Source: a bacterium HR17 (GTDB lineage: Bacteria > Armatimonadota > Fervidibacteria > Fervidibacterales > Fervidibacteraceae). Taken from it: a stretch of 38,990 nucleotides of DNA. A program made the translations under genes and the position numbers. The stretch lies in the NCBI GenBank assembly GCA_002898575.1, contig BEHT01000033.1:1-38990 (forward strand), given 5' to 3'. Position 1 is the stretch's first letter. Each line of letters begins with the position of its first letter. The notes under the pieces were generated by a model. It saw nothing but the letters and a program-made list of their open reading frames with translations. It had not been told where the DNA came from and did not search any database. This document shows, one piece after another, positions 32,566 to 38,990 of this stretch.

Positions 32566-33170
32566 GCAGCAGAACCCCCTCGTGGTCTTTCGGTCATTGA
32601 CATGTGGGCACAAGCACCGTCTTGCCGATAAAGGCATAGCGCACCCTTTTCCCTCTGTCAACCCGTTTACGACAAACTTGATCGCGTTTGAAGCCCCGCT
32701 CACAATAAACTTCTCGCGTTTTCATCAATCCTGCCAAATCACCCCTCTACCTCCTTCCTTTGCCGACTTTTGCCGCAACCCCTCCTTGATCAGTATCCCC
32801 AACACCACCTATCTTACCCTTCGTTTTTGCCTTCTTGCTTACCCCTCGCTTCCATCAAATTCATCCTCCCATCCCCCTGCTTCCTCAGACAATCTGCATT
32901 GTCGCCGTGCGGTGCAAAAAGGAGACAAAAGAGTGTGGGGTGCTTAAAGGCTCTGAGGAAATACCGGTGAGACGGGTGAAATCCCTTTGTAAGCTAAGCG
33001 CGGGCGCTTTCACCATTAACAAGGTCACGAGTTTGTTGAGAACCGCGAGGAAATGGCGCAGCAAGTTGAGGGGACACTCGCTTCGGTCAGCAAACTTCTC
33101 CCGTCCACTCCGATTGTGCAAAAATTGTGGCTGAAAGACCAGCGGTGAGTTAAGCGAAGGAGTGGCAAAG
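32566..33170. other. 605-base intergenic region with a pyrimidine-rich tract
   Basis: This gap separates nuoN (-) from the secreted protein gene (+) and must hold both promoters. I see no convincing gene. Bases from about 32737 to 32893 are strikingly C/T-rich on the plus strand (purine-rich in nuoN sense). GGTGAAA (about 32975) and TTTCACC (about 33008) form a 7-base inverted repeat. Short ORFs on both strands here lack ribosome sites or recognisable protein character. Confidence 0.6.
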
Positions 33171-35489
33171 ATGAAGCAATGGGTAAGTTTTTTGATGATG
33201 GTTCAAGTTGTGGTAGTCTCCTCCCTTTCCGCTCAAGTTGTCAGCAACGGTCGCGTTCAAGTCGCTGCGGTGAGTGAGAAAGGACGGTATCTGGGCTTCT
33301 CGGTTCAACCAGTCGGTCGCAGCAAGCCGATAGCCATTGTCCGATTCGGCAGCCTTGACAATATTTTCGCATCCACAGTTCGGACTCTCAAGGAGAAAAC
33401 AACTCAAGTGTTGCTGTTCAGCCAGTTAAAAGCCGATTCAACCCCAGACCTTGCCCCGTCTTCGTTCGTTGAGGTTCGCTTGTTCGCCAACGACCCCTAC
33501 CCGCAAGTTCGCTTCAGGTTGCAACTTCGCGGTTTTGATGTTTCAGAGTGGCAAAAAGCCTGTGGACAAGTTCCTTTCCACTTCTTTGTTTGCTCGCTTC
33601 CCGGCGCGGAAATTTTCCACCAACGCGGCTGGATGATCGGCACACCTGTCATTGACAGATACATTTTGCTTGACGCCGGTCCAACCAACTTCATCCAAGC
33701 GCAGTGGGCGAAAGGTTGGAGTTACGCACCGCCTTTCGGTGCTTACCCGCTGCCCATCGTTGGACTGTGGAAACCATCGGAGCGAACCTACATCGCTTAC
33801 GAGTTCCTGACAGCGAGGTTGACTGACCACAGCGAGCGTTACCTTGCGAGTGCTTATTGCTGGGACATGGGACGAGGGACACAGGACAAGGGGCGAGAAT
33901 TTTTCGCACTTGTTTTCCCCTACGCTGTCAACGGTTTTCGCGAGTTGCGCTACCCGCAAGGCGACGAGACAATTGAGAGCCACTTCCGCATTCTCTGGCA
34001 CACGAACTTGCTGAGCACCGATGACCCAAACCGTTTCGTTCACCGTTGGCTTTGGCAAAACTTCGCCGACAAGTTACCAAGCGCTCCCGTGATGAATGAA
34101 TTTGGTTGGTTGCCGAAAAACCTCAGGTTGACATCGTTCCCGAGACCGGGTTTGGGCGATTTGTTCGCCACGACAGGAGAAGATAACCCGTTTCAAAAGC
34201 CGGGCAACATCGCAGCCGTCGGCGTTGATTTCGCAACGCCCGTCATTGACTATCAATTCATCGCTCGCAACGAGGCTGCATTGAAACGCTTGCGCGAGCA
34301 ACTTGACAAACTTGTCACTTTCGCTCATCACTTCACCGTTAATGGTGACCGGTGTGTTTTTTGGCAAAAACCGATCAAAGGCGACTGGCGCGAGCATTAC
34401 GGCAAAGGTGTCCCGACATTACGAAATGTCCAAGGCTTTCAAGTTGCTCAGGCTTTCCTTGATGCGATCCGAAACGGTTGGCGTGAACAACGCTACCTTG
34501 AAGTTGTTGACGGAGCAGCGAATTGGGTAAAACATTTCCTTTACACCCGCAACTGCTACGACGATGTCCCTGACGCTCAATTTGCTTGGAGCGCAGCACC
34601 GATCGCCCACTTTTTGTTCGCATACCACTACGCGTTCCGAAGCGATCCCGACCCGCAACGGCGCAGGTTGGCGATGCAAGCGAAAGATTTGGCTCACACA
34701 GTCGTTTACCGTTACATGGCTTTGTTCCCTTGCGACAACGATCCCTTTGATGAAATTGATGCGAGTTTTTTCATGGAGCCGAACGCTGGTTTCCCATGGC
34801 TCGGTTCCGCCTGCGCCAACGAAATTTGGGCTTACGCTCACGCTTTGCTTGAAGCCTATGTCATCACTGGCGACCCAATCTTGGGGCATTACCTGCGGGG
34901 GATGACCGAAAAGTGGCATTTGCTCATGCGTGGCGAATGGCATCCAAGCATTGCCGATTATGTCAATGCCTTTGCTGAGATGTTCGGTTTGTTTGACGGA
35001 GTAGTTGTCGGTCGTGGCAAAAGAAGCACATTCGGAGGGCTGTGGGGAGGCTTTGAGCAGTTGGCTTACCCCGTCGGCGAAGCGAAAATGAGGGTCGTTT
35101 GCGGCGAAGGTGCTGCAATGGCGTTCAACAAAGTTGGCATCAAATACGACATCGCAGATTACCGATGGGCGACAAAAGTCACAGGTCAAAGGAAGCAGGT
35201 CGGATTGAGTTTCAAGGTGATCGCCATAGTGCCTGAAGCGTCAAAGGACGAAATTGCGGTGATGGTGACAGTGCCGCATTTTGATTTGCGGGGCGTTACT
35301 GTGCGGCTGAGAAGGGACAAGCAAACGGTTGAGATTTCGCAAGGCGAATTGGTCACTTTCGCCGAGCGACCTGACACCCTTTTGGTTCGCGGCGTCAAAA
35401 TCGGCGACGAAATCGTCATCGGTGAAGTTCCACCGAACACCCCAATTTTGCCCTGCCGTATCGCGAAAACGCGTCAGTTGGGCTCGTAG
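33171..35489 (+). CDS. large secreted protein, possibly alpha/alpha-toroid carbohydrate-active
   Basis: A 772-residue exported protein with a clear signal peptide (MKQWVSFLMMVQVVVVSSLSAQ). The N-terminal third is beta-rich. The middle and C-terminal parts (roughly 350-640) are helical, with aromatic and acidic residues such as NFADKLPSAP, WVKHFLYTRNCYDD, YHYAFRSDPDPQRRR and NEIWAYAHALLEAYVITGD. This resembles (alpha/alpha) toroid glycosidases or lyases. The end is again beta-rich. I cannot name a family or a catalytic pair. ATG 33171 is chosen for AAGGAG 8 bases upstream; GTG 33162 is in frame. A heptamer repeat adds GRGTQDKGR near residue 234. Base composition is visibly less GC-rich than in the genes to the left. 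It is probably a neighbour in function of the next carbohydrate-binding protein. Confidence 0.7.
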   Translation: MKQWVSFLMMVQVVVVSSLSAQVVSNGRVQVAAVSEKGRYLGFSVQPVGRSKPIAIVRFGSLDNIFASTVRTLKEKTTQVLLFSQLKADSTPDLAPSSFVEVRLFANDPYPQVRFRLQLRGFDVSEWQKACGQVPFHFFVCSLPGAEIFHQRGWMIGTPVIDRYILLDAGPTNFIQAQWAKGWSYAPPFGAYPLPIVGLWKPSERTYIAYEFLTARLTDHSERYLASAYCWDMGRGTQDKGREFFALVFPYAVNGFRELRYPQGDETIESHFRILWHTNLLSTDDPNRFVHRWLWQNFADKLPSAPVMNEFGWLPKNLRLTSFPRPGLGDLFATTGEDNPFQKPGNIAAVGVDFATPVIDYQFIARNEAALKRLREQLDKLVTFAHHFTVNGDRCVFWQKPIKGDWREHYGKGVPTLRNVQGFQVAQAFLDAIRNGWREQRYLEVVDGAANWVKHFLYTRNCYDDVPDAQFAWSAAPIAHFLFAYHYAFRSDPDPQRRRLAMQAKDLAHTVVYRYMALFPCDNDPFDEIDASFFMEPNAGFPWLGSACANEIWAYAHALLEAYVITGDPILGHYLRGMTEKWHLLMRGEWHPSIADYVNAFAEMFGLFDGVVVGRGKRSTFGGLWGGFEQLAYPVGEAKMRVVCGEGAAMAFNKVGIKYDIADYRWATKVTGQRKQVGLSFKVIAIVPEASKDEIAVMVTVPHFDLRGVTVRLRRDKQTVEISQGELVTFAERPDTLLVRGVKIGDEIVIGEVPPNTPILPCRIAKTRQLGS
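33862..33896 (+). repeat. heptamer repeat island (GGGACGA-type), site 1
   Basis: Five consecutive 7-base units (GGGACAT, GGGACGA, GGGACAC, AGGACAA, GGGGCGA) lie in frame inside the secreted protein gene and code for MGRGTQDKGR. The last four units match site 2 (36142) at 25 of 28 positions. Confidence 0.8.
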
Positions 35490-35734
35490 TTGGCGACAAA
35501 TTGCCAGTTTGTGCTGCAGACGGATTCATCCTACATCCCCGATCGCTGGTTTTGAGGCAGCCTATTTTCACGCCCAACCCGATAGGTCATGTGGGCTTAT
35601 TGTCAGCGACTTTGCTGCTATCGGCATCGTGTCCCTGATTGAACTAAGGGGGTTAAACGAAACCACTTGCAAATTCGCCCAACAGAGCGTAAACTTGGAC
35701 GGCAATCTTTGCCTGAAGACGAGGGGTGAAGGCT

Positions 35735-38317
35735 ATGGTTTGGTTGACGGTTGTCGCAACGATGTTGAACGTCAATGGCGCAAAGTTTCGCATCGTTAAC
35801 TTGGCTCCGTATTGTAACCGCATGCTCCACGCCGATTGGGATGACCCCAACTCATTTGCGGGTTTAATCCCCGGCGAACGATGGGTTTTGGGTGTTCCGT
35901 TTTCCATCGTTGACCCTGTGCTCAACAACGGCAAAGCGAGCGTTCGCGATGCGGAAGTTCCTGTCAATGCTTCGGCGAACTTCGTCTTCGCTCTTATCGC
36001 CAATCCCAACCACAATGCCCGTTTGGTGCTCCAATTTGCGGACGGAAAAACTCAGGAAGTTTCGCTCGCCGATGCTGTCCCTGTCATCGTCGCTCACCCG
36101 CCTCTTTACAGTTGGCATCTTGACATGATAGCGATACGAACGGGACGAGGAACACAGGACAAAGAGCGAATCATCAAGGCAGTTCGGGTTGAAGGAGCAA
36201 ATCTGTTTGCGTTGACTTTGAGCACGCACGCTGAGAACGAGTTGAGGGAAACATTGACAGCCCTGAACCGAAAACGAGAGCAGTGGTTGGAGGAACAAAA
36301 GATTATCGCCCAATTGCGAGAGTTGCGGGAGACCTTAGCACCGCTGAAAGGACGCATTGCCGCCTTGCCAGTTCCACCACCTGATTCTGCTCAAAGTCAC
36401 CCGTTGTTTTCACTTTTGAGCAAGTCGGGCTTAACAGAACATTGGACATTGCTCTCTCCCCAACAACTCGTTGATGAGAACTTCTTCAACGCACAGCGCT
36501 TCCCCGTCGCTTTTTACCTTTCAGGCGAACGGTTTTACTACACAGTCGGGAAGCAAAATGACGCCGTTGAGGCGGTTCGGAAATTCTTACGGGATGGCGG
36601 AACTTTGTTCGTTTTCGCATCACAACCGTTCCCGTTTTATTACGACCAATCAGGCAAGGTCATTGGCAATTCGGAAGCCTTCGGGCTTCCCGTTCGTGGC
36701 GGTTGGGAGAAACCGCCGCAAGGCGTGAAGTTGGTCTTTCACTGCAACCCGAACCAGAACATTGTCACCGACTTGCCCGCAACCATTCCGTTTCCGAACG
36801 AGGGCGATTTGCGTTGGCGACCAATTGTCAAACCGAAAGGAAAAGAGGGCGTTGATTTTGTCTACACTCCGATTCTGACCTTGCGAGACGACAAAGGTAA
36901 CGAGTATGGCGATGGCGCTGCAGTCTTAGAATACCGAACTGGCGATTTCGCAGTTGGTAGGTTGGTTTATGTCTGGCACACCCTTTGGCAGACAGAAGCA
37001 AAGTTGCCACTCTTGACAGGATTGTTGCGTTGGGTTGCTCAAACTGTTCAAGAACGACCGCCAATTGCTCAAACTGTTGTCTACCGAACCCAAAAGCCAT
37101 TGCGGATTGATGGCGTTTTGGACGAACTTGAATGGCAAATGGCCGCACCGTTGGAACTGAAGGACATCAAGGGACGGGATGCACCGAAAACGGTTGCTCG
37201 TTTGCTCTGGGATGACCGCTACCTTTACATCGCTTTTGAGTGCACCGACGACGACATTTGGGCAACGAAAACTCGGAGAGACGATTTTCTGTGGGAGGAG
37301 GAAGTCGTTGAAGCCTTCATTGACCCAGACGGCGATGGGTTGAACTACTACGAGTTTCAGGTTAACCCGCTTGGCACGCAGATTGACTTGCTTATTCCCG
37401 ACGCTGTCGAAGGCGTGAAGCACGCGAAGAAAAATGCCGAGTGGAACTGTCAAGGCTGGTTGAGTGCGGTCAAAGTTCGTGGGACAGTGAACAAACGGGA
37501 CGACACCGATGAAGGTTGGACAGTTGAAATGGCAATCCCTCTTTCCGAGTTGACTCGTTCTTCGTCCCCCGTCCCTCGTCCCAGCGTTTCATGGCGGCTC
37601 AACTTGTATCGCATTGACAGACCCAAAGGCAAGGAAGATGACCCACTTTTGCTTTCTTGGTCAAAATGCGTGGTTTGGTTTCACGAGCCTGAGCGATTTG
37701 CACGGGTTGCTTTCGGCGGCAATCCACACGCTGATGATTTTTCGCTTTATCCCGACGGAAGCGATGGGAGACCGACTTGGACGCCTTTAAGCGGCGATTG
37801 GCTAATGCAAAGCGGGGTTTACTACGGCACTGACGGCGGCACCGACGGCTGGATAGCGCTGGGCAGCAAGATTGGATTTGACTGGTGGCGCAATTACGAA
37901 GTCACCGTTCGCTTCCGAGTTTTGGAATTCGGCAGCGATTGGCGCGATGGTTTCTGGCTCGGTTTCAGATGGACCGACACCAACAACGCTTACTCGCTCA
38001 ACTTCTATCACGGTCAAGGTGGAGTGGTTCATTTGCACAAAGCCAAAAACGGAATAAGCACTGGCGACGAAAACCCACTTGCATCAGCCAAATGGACGCC
38101 CGATAATGAATGGCACGAAGTCACTGTTCGGGTTAAAGACAACCGCATAACTGTATTGCTTGACGGAAAGCAGCTGTTCTCTGTCGTTGACGAAAACTTC
38201 AACGGAGTGCCAGCAGTTGATCGCGGTGCTATTGTCCTTTCACCGCGCCGTTGGTCTCAATCAAAAGGGCACACAAAGGTGGCAATAAGCAAAGTGACAG
38301 TTCGCCTTTTGGAGTAA
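35735..38317 (+). CDS. secreted multidomain protein with CBM9-like and jelly-roll domains
   Basis: An 860-residue protein with a short signal (MVWLTVVATMLNVNG). An N-terminal beta domain is followed by a coiled-coil-like helix (about 167-212, ENELRETLTALNRKREQWLE). A Rossmann-like segment at about 230-430 contains FLRDGGTLFVFASQPFPFYY, recalling glutamine-amidotransferase-like accessory domains. A family-9-like carbohydrate-binding domain follows at about 445-650 (KPLRIDGVLDELEW, RLLWDDRYLYIAFECTDDDI, EVVEAFIDPDGDG, YYEFQVNPLGTQID). A C-terminal concanavalin-like jelly-roll domain spans about 690-860 (WHEVTVRVKDNRITVLLDGK). No catalytic motif was identified. ATG 35735 has AGGGGTGA about 5 bases upstream; GTG 35726 overlaps that site. 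Two heptamer islands lie within it. It probably binds polysaccharide at the surface or outside the cell, together with the preceding gene product. Confidence 0.75.
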   Translation: MVWLTVVATMLNVNGAKFRIVNLAPYCNRMLHADWDDPNSFAGLIPGERWVLGVPFSIVDPVLNNGKASVRDAEVPVNASANFVFALIANPNHNARLVLQFADGKTQEVSLADAVPVIVAHPPLYSWHLDMIAIRTGRGTQDKERIIKAVRVEGANLFALTLSTHAENELRETLTALNRKREQWLEEQKIIAQLRELRETLAPLKGRIAALPVPPPDSAQSHPLFSLLSKSGLTEHWTLLSPQQLVDENFFNAQRFPVAFYLSGERFYYTVGKQNDAVEAVRKFLRDGGTLFVFASQPFPFYYDQSGKVIGNSEAFGLPVRGGWEKPPQGVKLVFHCNPNQNIVTDLPATIPFPNEGDLRWRPIVKPKGKEGVDFVYTPILTLRDDKGNEYGDGAAVLEYRTGDFAVGRLVYVWHTLWQTEAKLPLLTGLLRWVAQTVQERPPIAQTVVYRTQKPLRIDGVLDELEWQMAAPLELKDIKGRDAPKTVARLLWDDRYLYIAFECTDDDIWATKTRRDDFLWEEEVVEAFIDPDGDGLNYYEFQVNPLGTQIDLLIPDAVEGVKHAKKNAEWNCQGWLSAVKVRGTVNKRDDTDEGWTVEMAIPLSELTRSSSPVPRPSVSWRLNLYRIDRPKGKEDDPLLLSWSKCVVWFHEPERFARVAFGGNPHADDFSLYPDGSDGRPTWTPLSGDWLMQSGVYYGTDGGTDGWIALGSKIGFDWWRNYEVTVRFRVLEFGSDWRDGFWLGFRWTDTNNAYSLNFYHGQGGVVHLHKAKNGISTGDENPLASAKWTPDNEWHEVTVRVKDNRITVLLDGKQLFSVVDENFNGVPAVDRGAIVLSPRRWSQSKGHTKVAISKVTVRLLE
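36142..36169 (+). repeat. heptamer repeat island (GGGACGA-type), site 2
   Basis: Four 7-base units (GGGACGA, GGAACAC, AGGACAA, AGAGCGA) lie in frame and code for GRGTQDKER, in the same reading phase as site 1. Only three bases differ from site 1 over 28. Confidence 0.8.
37555..37582 (-). repeat. heptamer repeat island, site 3 (opposite orientation)
   Basis: Four units on the plus strand (TCGTTCT, TCGTCCC, CCGTCCC, TCGTCCC) are the reverse complement of the GGGACGA unit. They are in frame and code for RSSSPVPRPS in a loop of the CBM9-like domain. Confidence 0.75.
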
Positions 38318-38426
38318 AGGCAGCCTTCGCGAACGGTCAGGAGACAATTTTCAACTGCCTGAATAAAATGAGAGGCTGAGCCATTGGTTGCTTACACTGC
38401 CTTGAACGAAAGGAGGTTGACGACCG

Positions 38427-38990
38427 TTGGTCACCATCTACTGCAAATCATGCGAACACATGGACGAACTGATTGATGGGAGCGTTGATTTAGTTATTAC
38501 AAGTCCACCTTACTGGAACTCCATTGACTACGACCAACACACGACTGATCCGCAAGCATGGTATCGGACTCGCAAGGGTGGACCTTACGAAGAATATTTG
38601 GATTGGCTGACCCGATGCTTTCGGGAAGTTTTTCGGGTGATGAAACCAGGCGGTCACTGCTGTGTCGTCGTCGGGACGGTGCTCTATGAAGGGCGCTACT
38701 ACCCTTTGCCCTACCATTTCGTTGGGTTGATGGAACAGATTGGCTACGAGTTGGAGCAGGATATCGTCTGGCATAAAGTAACGGGCGGCGCAAAGCGTGC
38801 CGGCGTCACTATTCAGCACCCCTACCCTGGCTACTACAAACCTAACATCATGACGGAGTTCATCTTCGTTTTCCGCAAACCAGGTCCTCCTATCTACCGC
38901 AACCGCACCGCTGACGAGAAGGAACTAAACCGCATCCCGATAGATGCTCTTTTCAAACACGAACTCGCTAACAACATTTGGCACATCGCT
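38427..38990 (+). CDS. DNA methyltransferase, N6-adenine/N4-cytosine type (5' part)
   Basis: The first 188 codons are present; the frame is open at the right edge. TTG 38427 follows AAAGGAGGT by 9 bases and is preferred over ATG 38460. The catalytic motif IV TSPPYW is at residues 25-30 in SVDLVITSPPYW, and EVFRVMKPGGHCCVVVG follows, as in beta-class methylases where the catalytic motif precedes the SAM-binding motif. It modifies adenine or cytosine exocyclic amines in a target site that cannot be predicted here. A restriction partner, if any, would lie outside the window, so it may be part of a restriction-modification system or an orphan. It begins 109 bases after the CBM9-like gene. Confidence 0.9.
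   Translation, partial: MVTIYCKSCEHMDELIDGSVDLVITSPPYWNSIDYDQHTTDPQAWYRTRKGGPYEEYLDWLTRCFREVFRVMKPGGHCCVVVGTVLYEGRYYPLPYHFVGLMEQIGYELEQDIVWHKVTGGAKRAGVTIQHPYPGYYKPNIMTEFIFVFRKPGPPIYRNRTADEKELNRIPIDALFKHELANNIWHIA

Noticed and set aside
32835-33134. Short frames on both strands in the nuoN upstream region
   Set aside because: No ribosome site, no domain, and they conflict with each other; left as intergenic.
38318-38360. AGGCAG/CTGCCT inverted repeat after the CBM9-like gene as a terminator
   Set aside because: Only six pairs with a loop of about 31 bases and no U-tract.

Overview
The window comes from a diderm (outer-membrane-bearing) bacterium with a rather GC-rich genome. Two predicted beta-barrel proteins, lipoprotein signals and periplasmic multihaem cytochromes support a Gram-negative-type envelope. 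An archaeal-type PEP carboxylase and a NurA nuclease are families often seen in thermophiles. Together with secreted carbohydrate-binding proteins, the character is reminiscent of Armatimonadota/Fervidibacteria-like hot-spring bacteria, but that placement is only an inference. No tRNA, rRNA, CRISPR array or transposase was recognised.

Layout. (1) 1-3.4 kb, + strand: end of a nitrous-oxide-reductase maturation cluster (NosF-like ATPase, NosY-like permease, NosL copper lipoprotein), a tandem array of structured repeats, then a secreted cupredoxin and a hemerythrin. (2) 3.5-10.2 kb, - strand: a redox operon read from 10.2 kb down to 3.5 kb. It encodes a radical SAM/SPASM protein, a pentahaem cytochrome, an MtrA/DmsE-type decahaem cytochrome, an outer-membrane barrel, an octahaem lipoprotein and a small unknown protein. 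The order decahaem, barrel, multihaem lipoprotein is that of a porin-cytochrome conduit for moving electrons across the outer membrane. (3) 10.3-16.2 kb, + strand, divergent from that operon: a sensor kinase whose first GAF domain resembles the haem-binding GAF of DosS/DevS, its NarL-type regulator, a FecR-domain/barrel protein and a secreted jelly-roll protein. (4) 16.4-17.0 kb: a second, eight-unit array of the same structured repeat. (5) 17.0-32.6 kb, - strand: mostly housekeeping genes (VWA/metallopeptidase protein, rhaB, pcrA, nurA, archaeal-type PEPC, M16 peptidase, pnp, rpsO, an SNase/collagen-like exported protein, nuoN). rpsO-pnp-M16 is a conserved bacterial arrangement. (6) 33.2-39.0 kb, + strand, visibly less GC-rich: two large secreted carbohydrate-related proteins interrupted by in-frame heptanucleotide repeats, and the start of a DNA methyltransferase.

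How it fits together. The left third looks like a respiratory island: copper delivery to N2O reductase, copper and di-iron proteins, and a trans-outer-membrane cytochrome conduit. It is flanked by a two-component system that could sense O2, NO or redox state. The shared 8-mer CTGTCGGG lies upstream of three genes of the cytochrome operon and may mark a common regulator. The most unusual features are the porin-cytochrome locus, including a CX4CH haem site in its decahaem protein, the two repeat arrays with a conserved three-way-junction fold and paired base changes, and the heptamer islands inside coding sequence.
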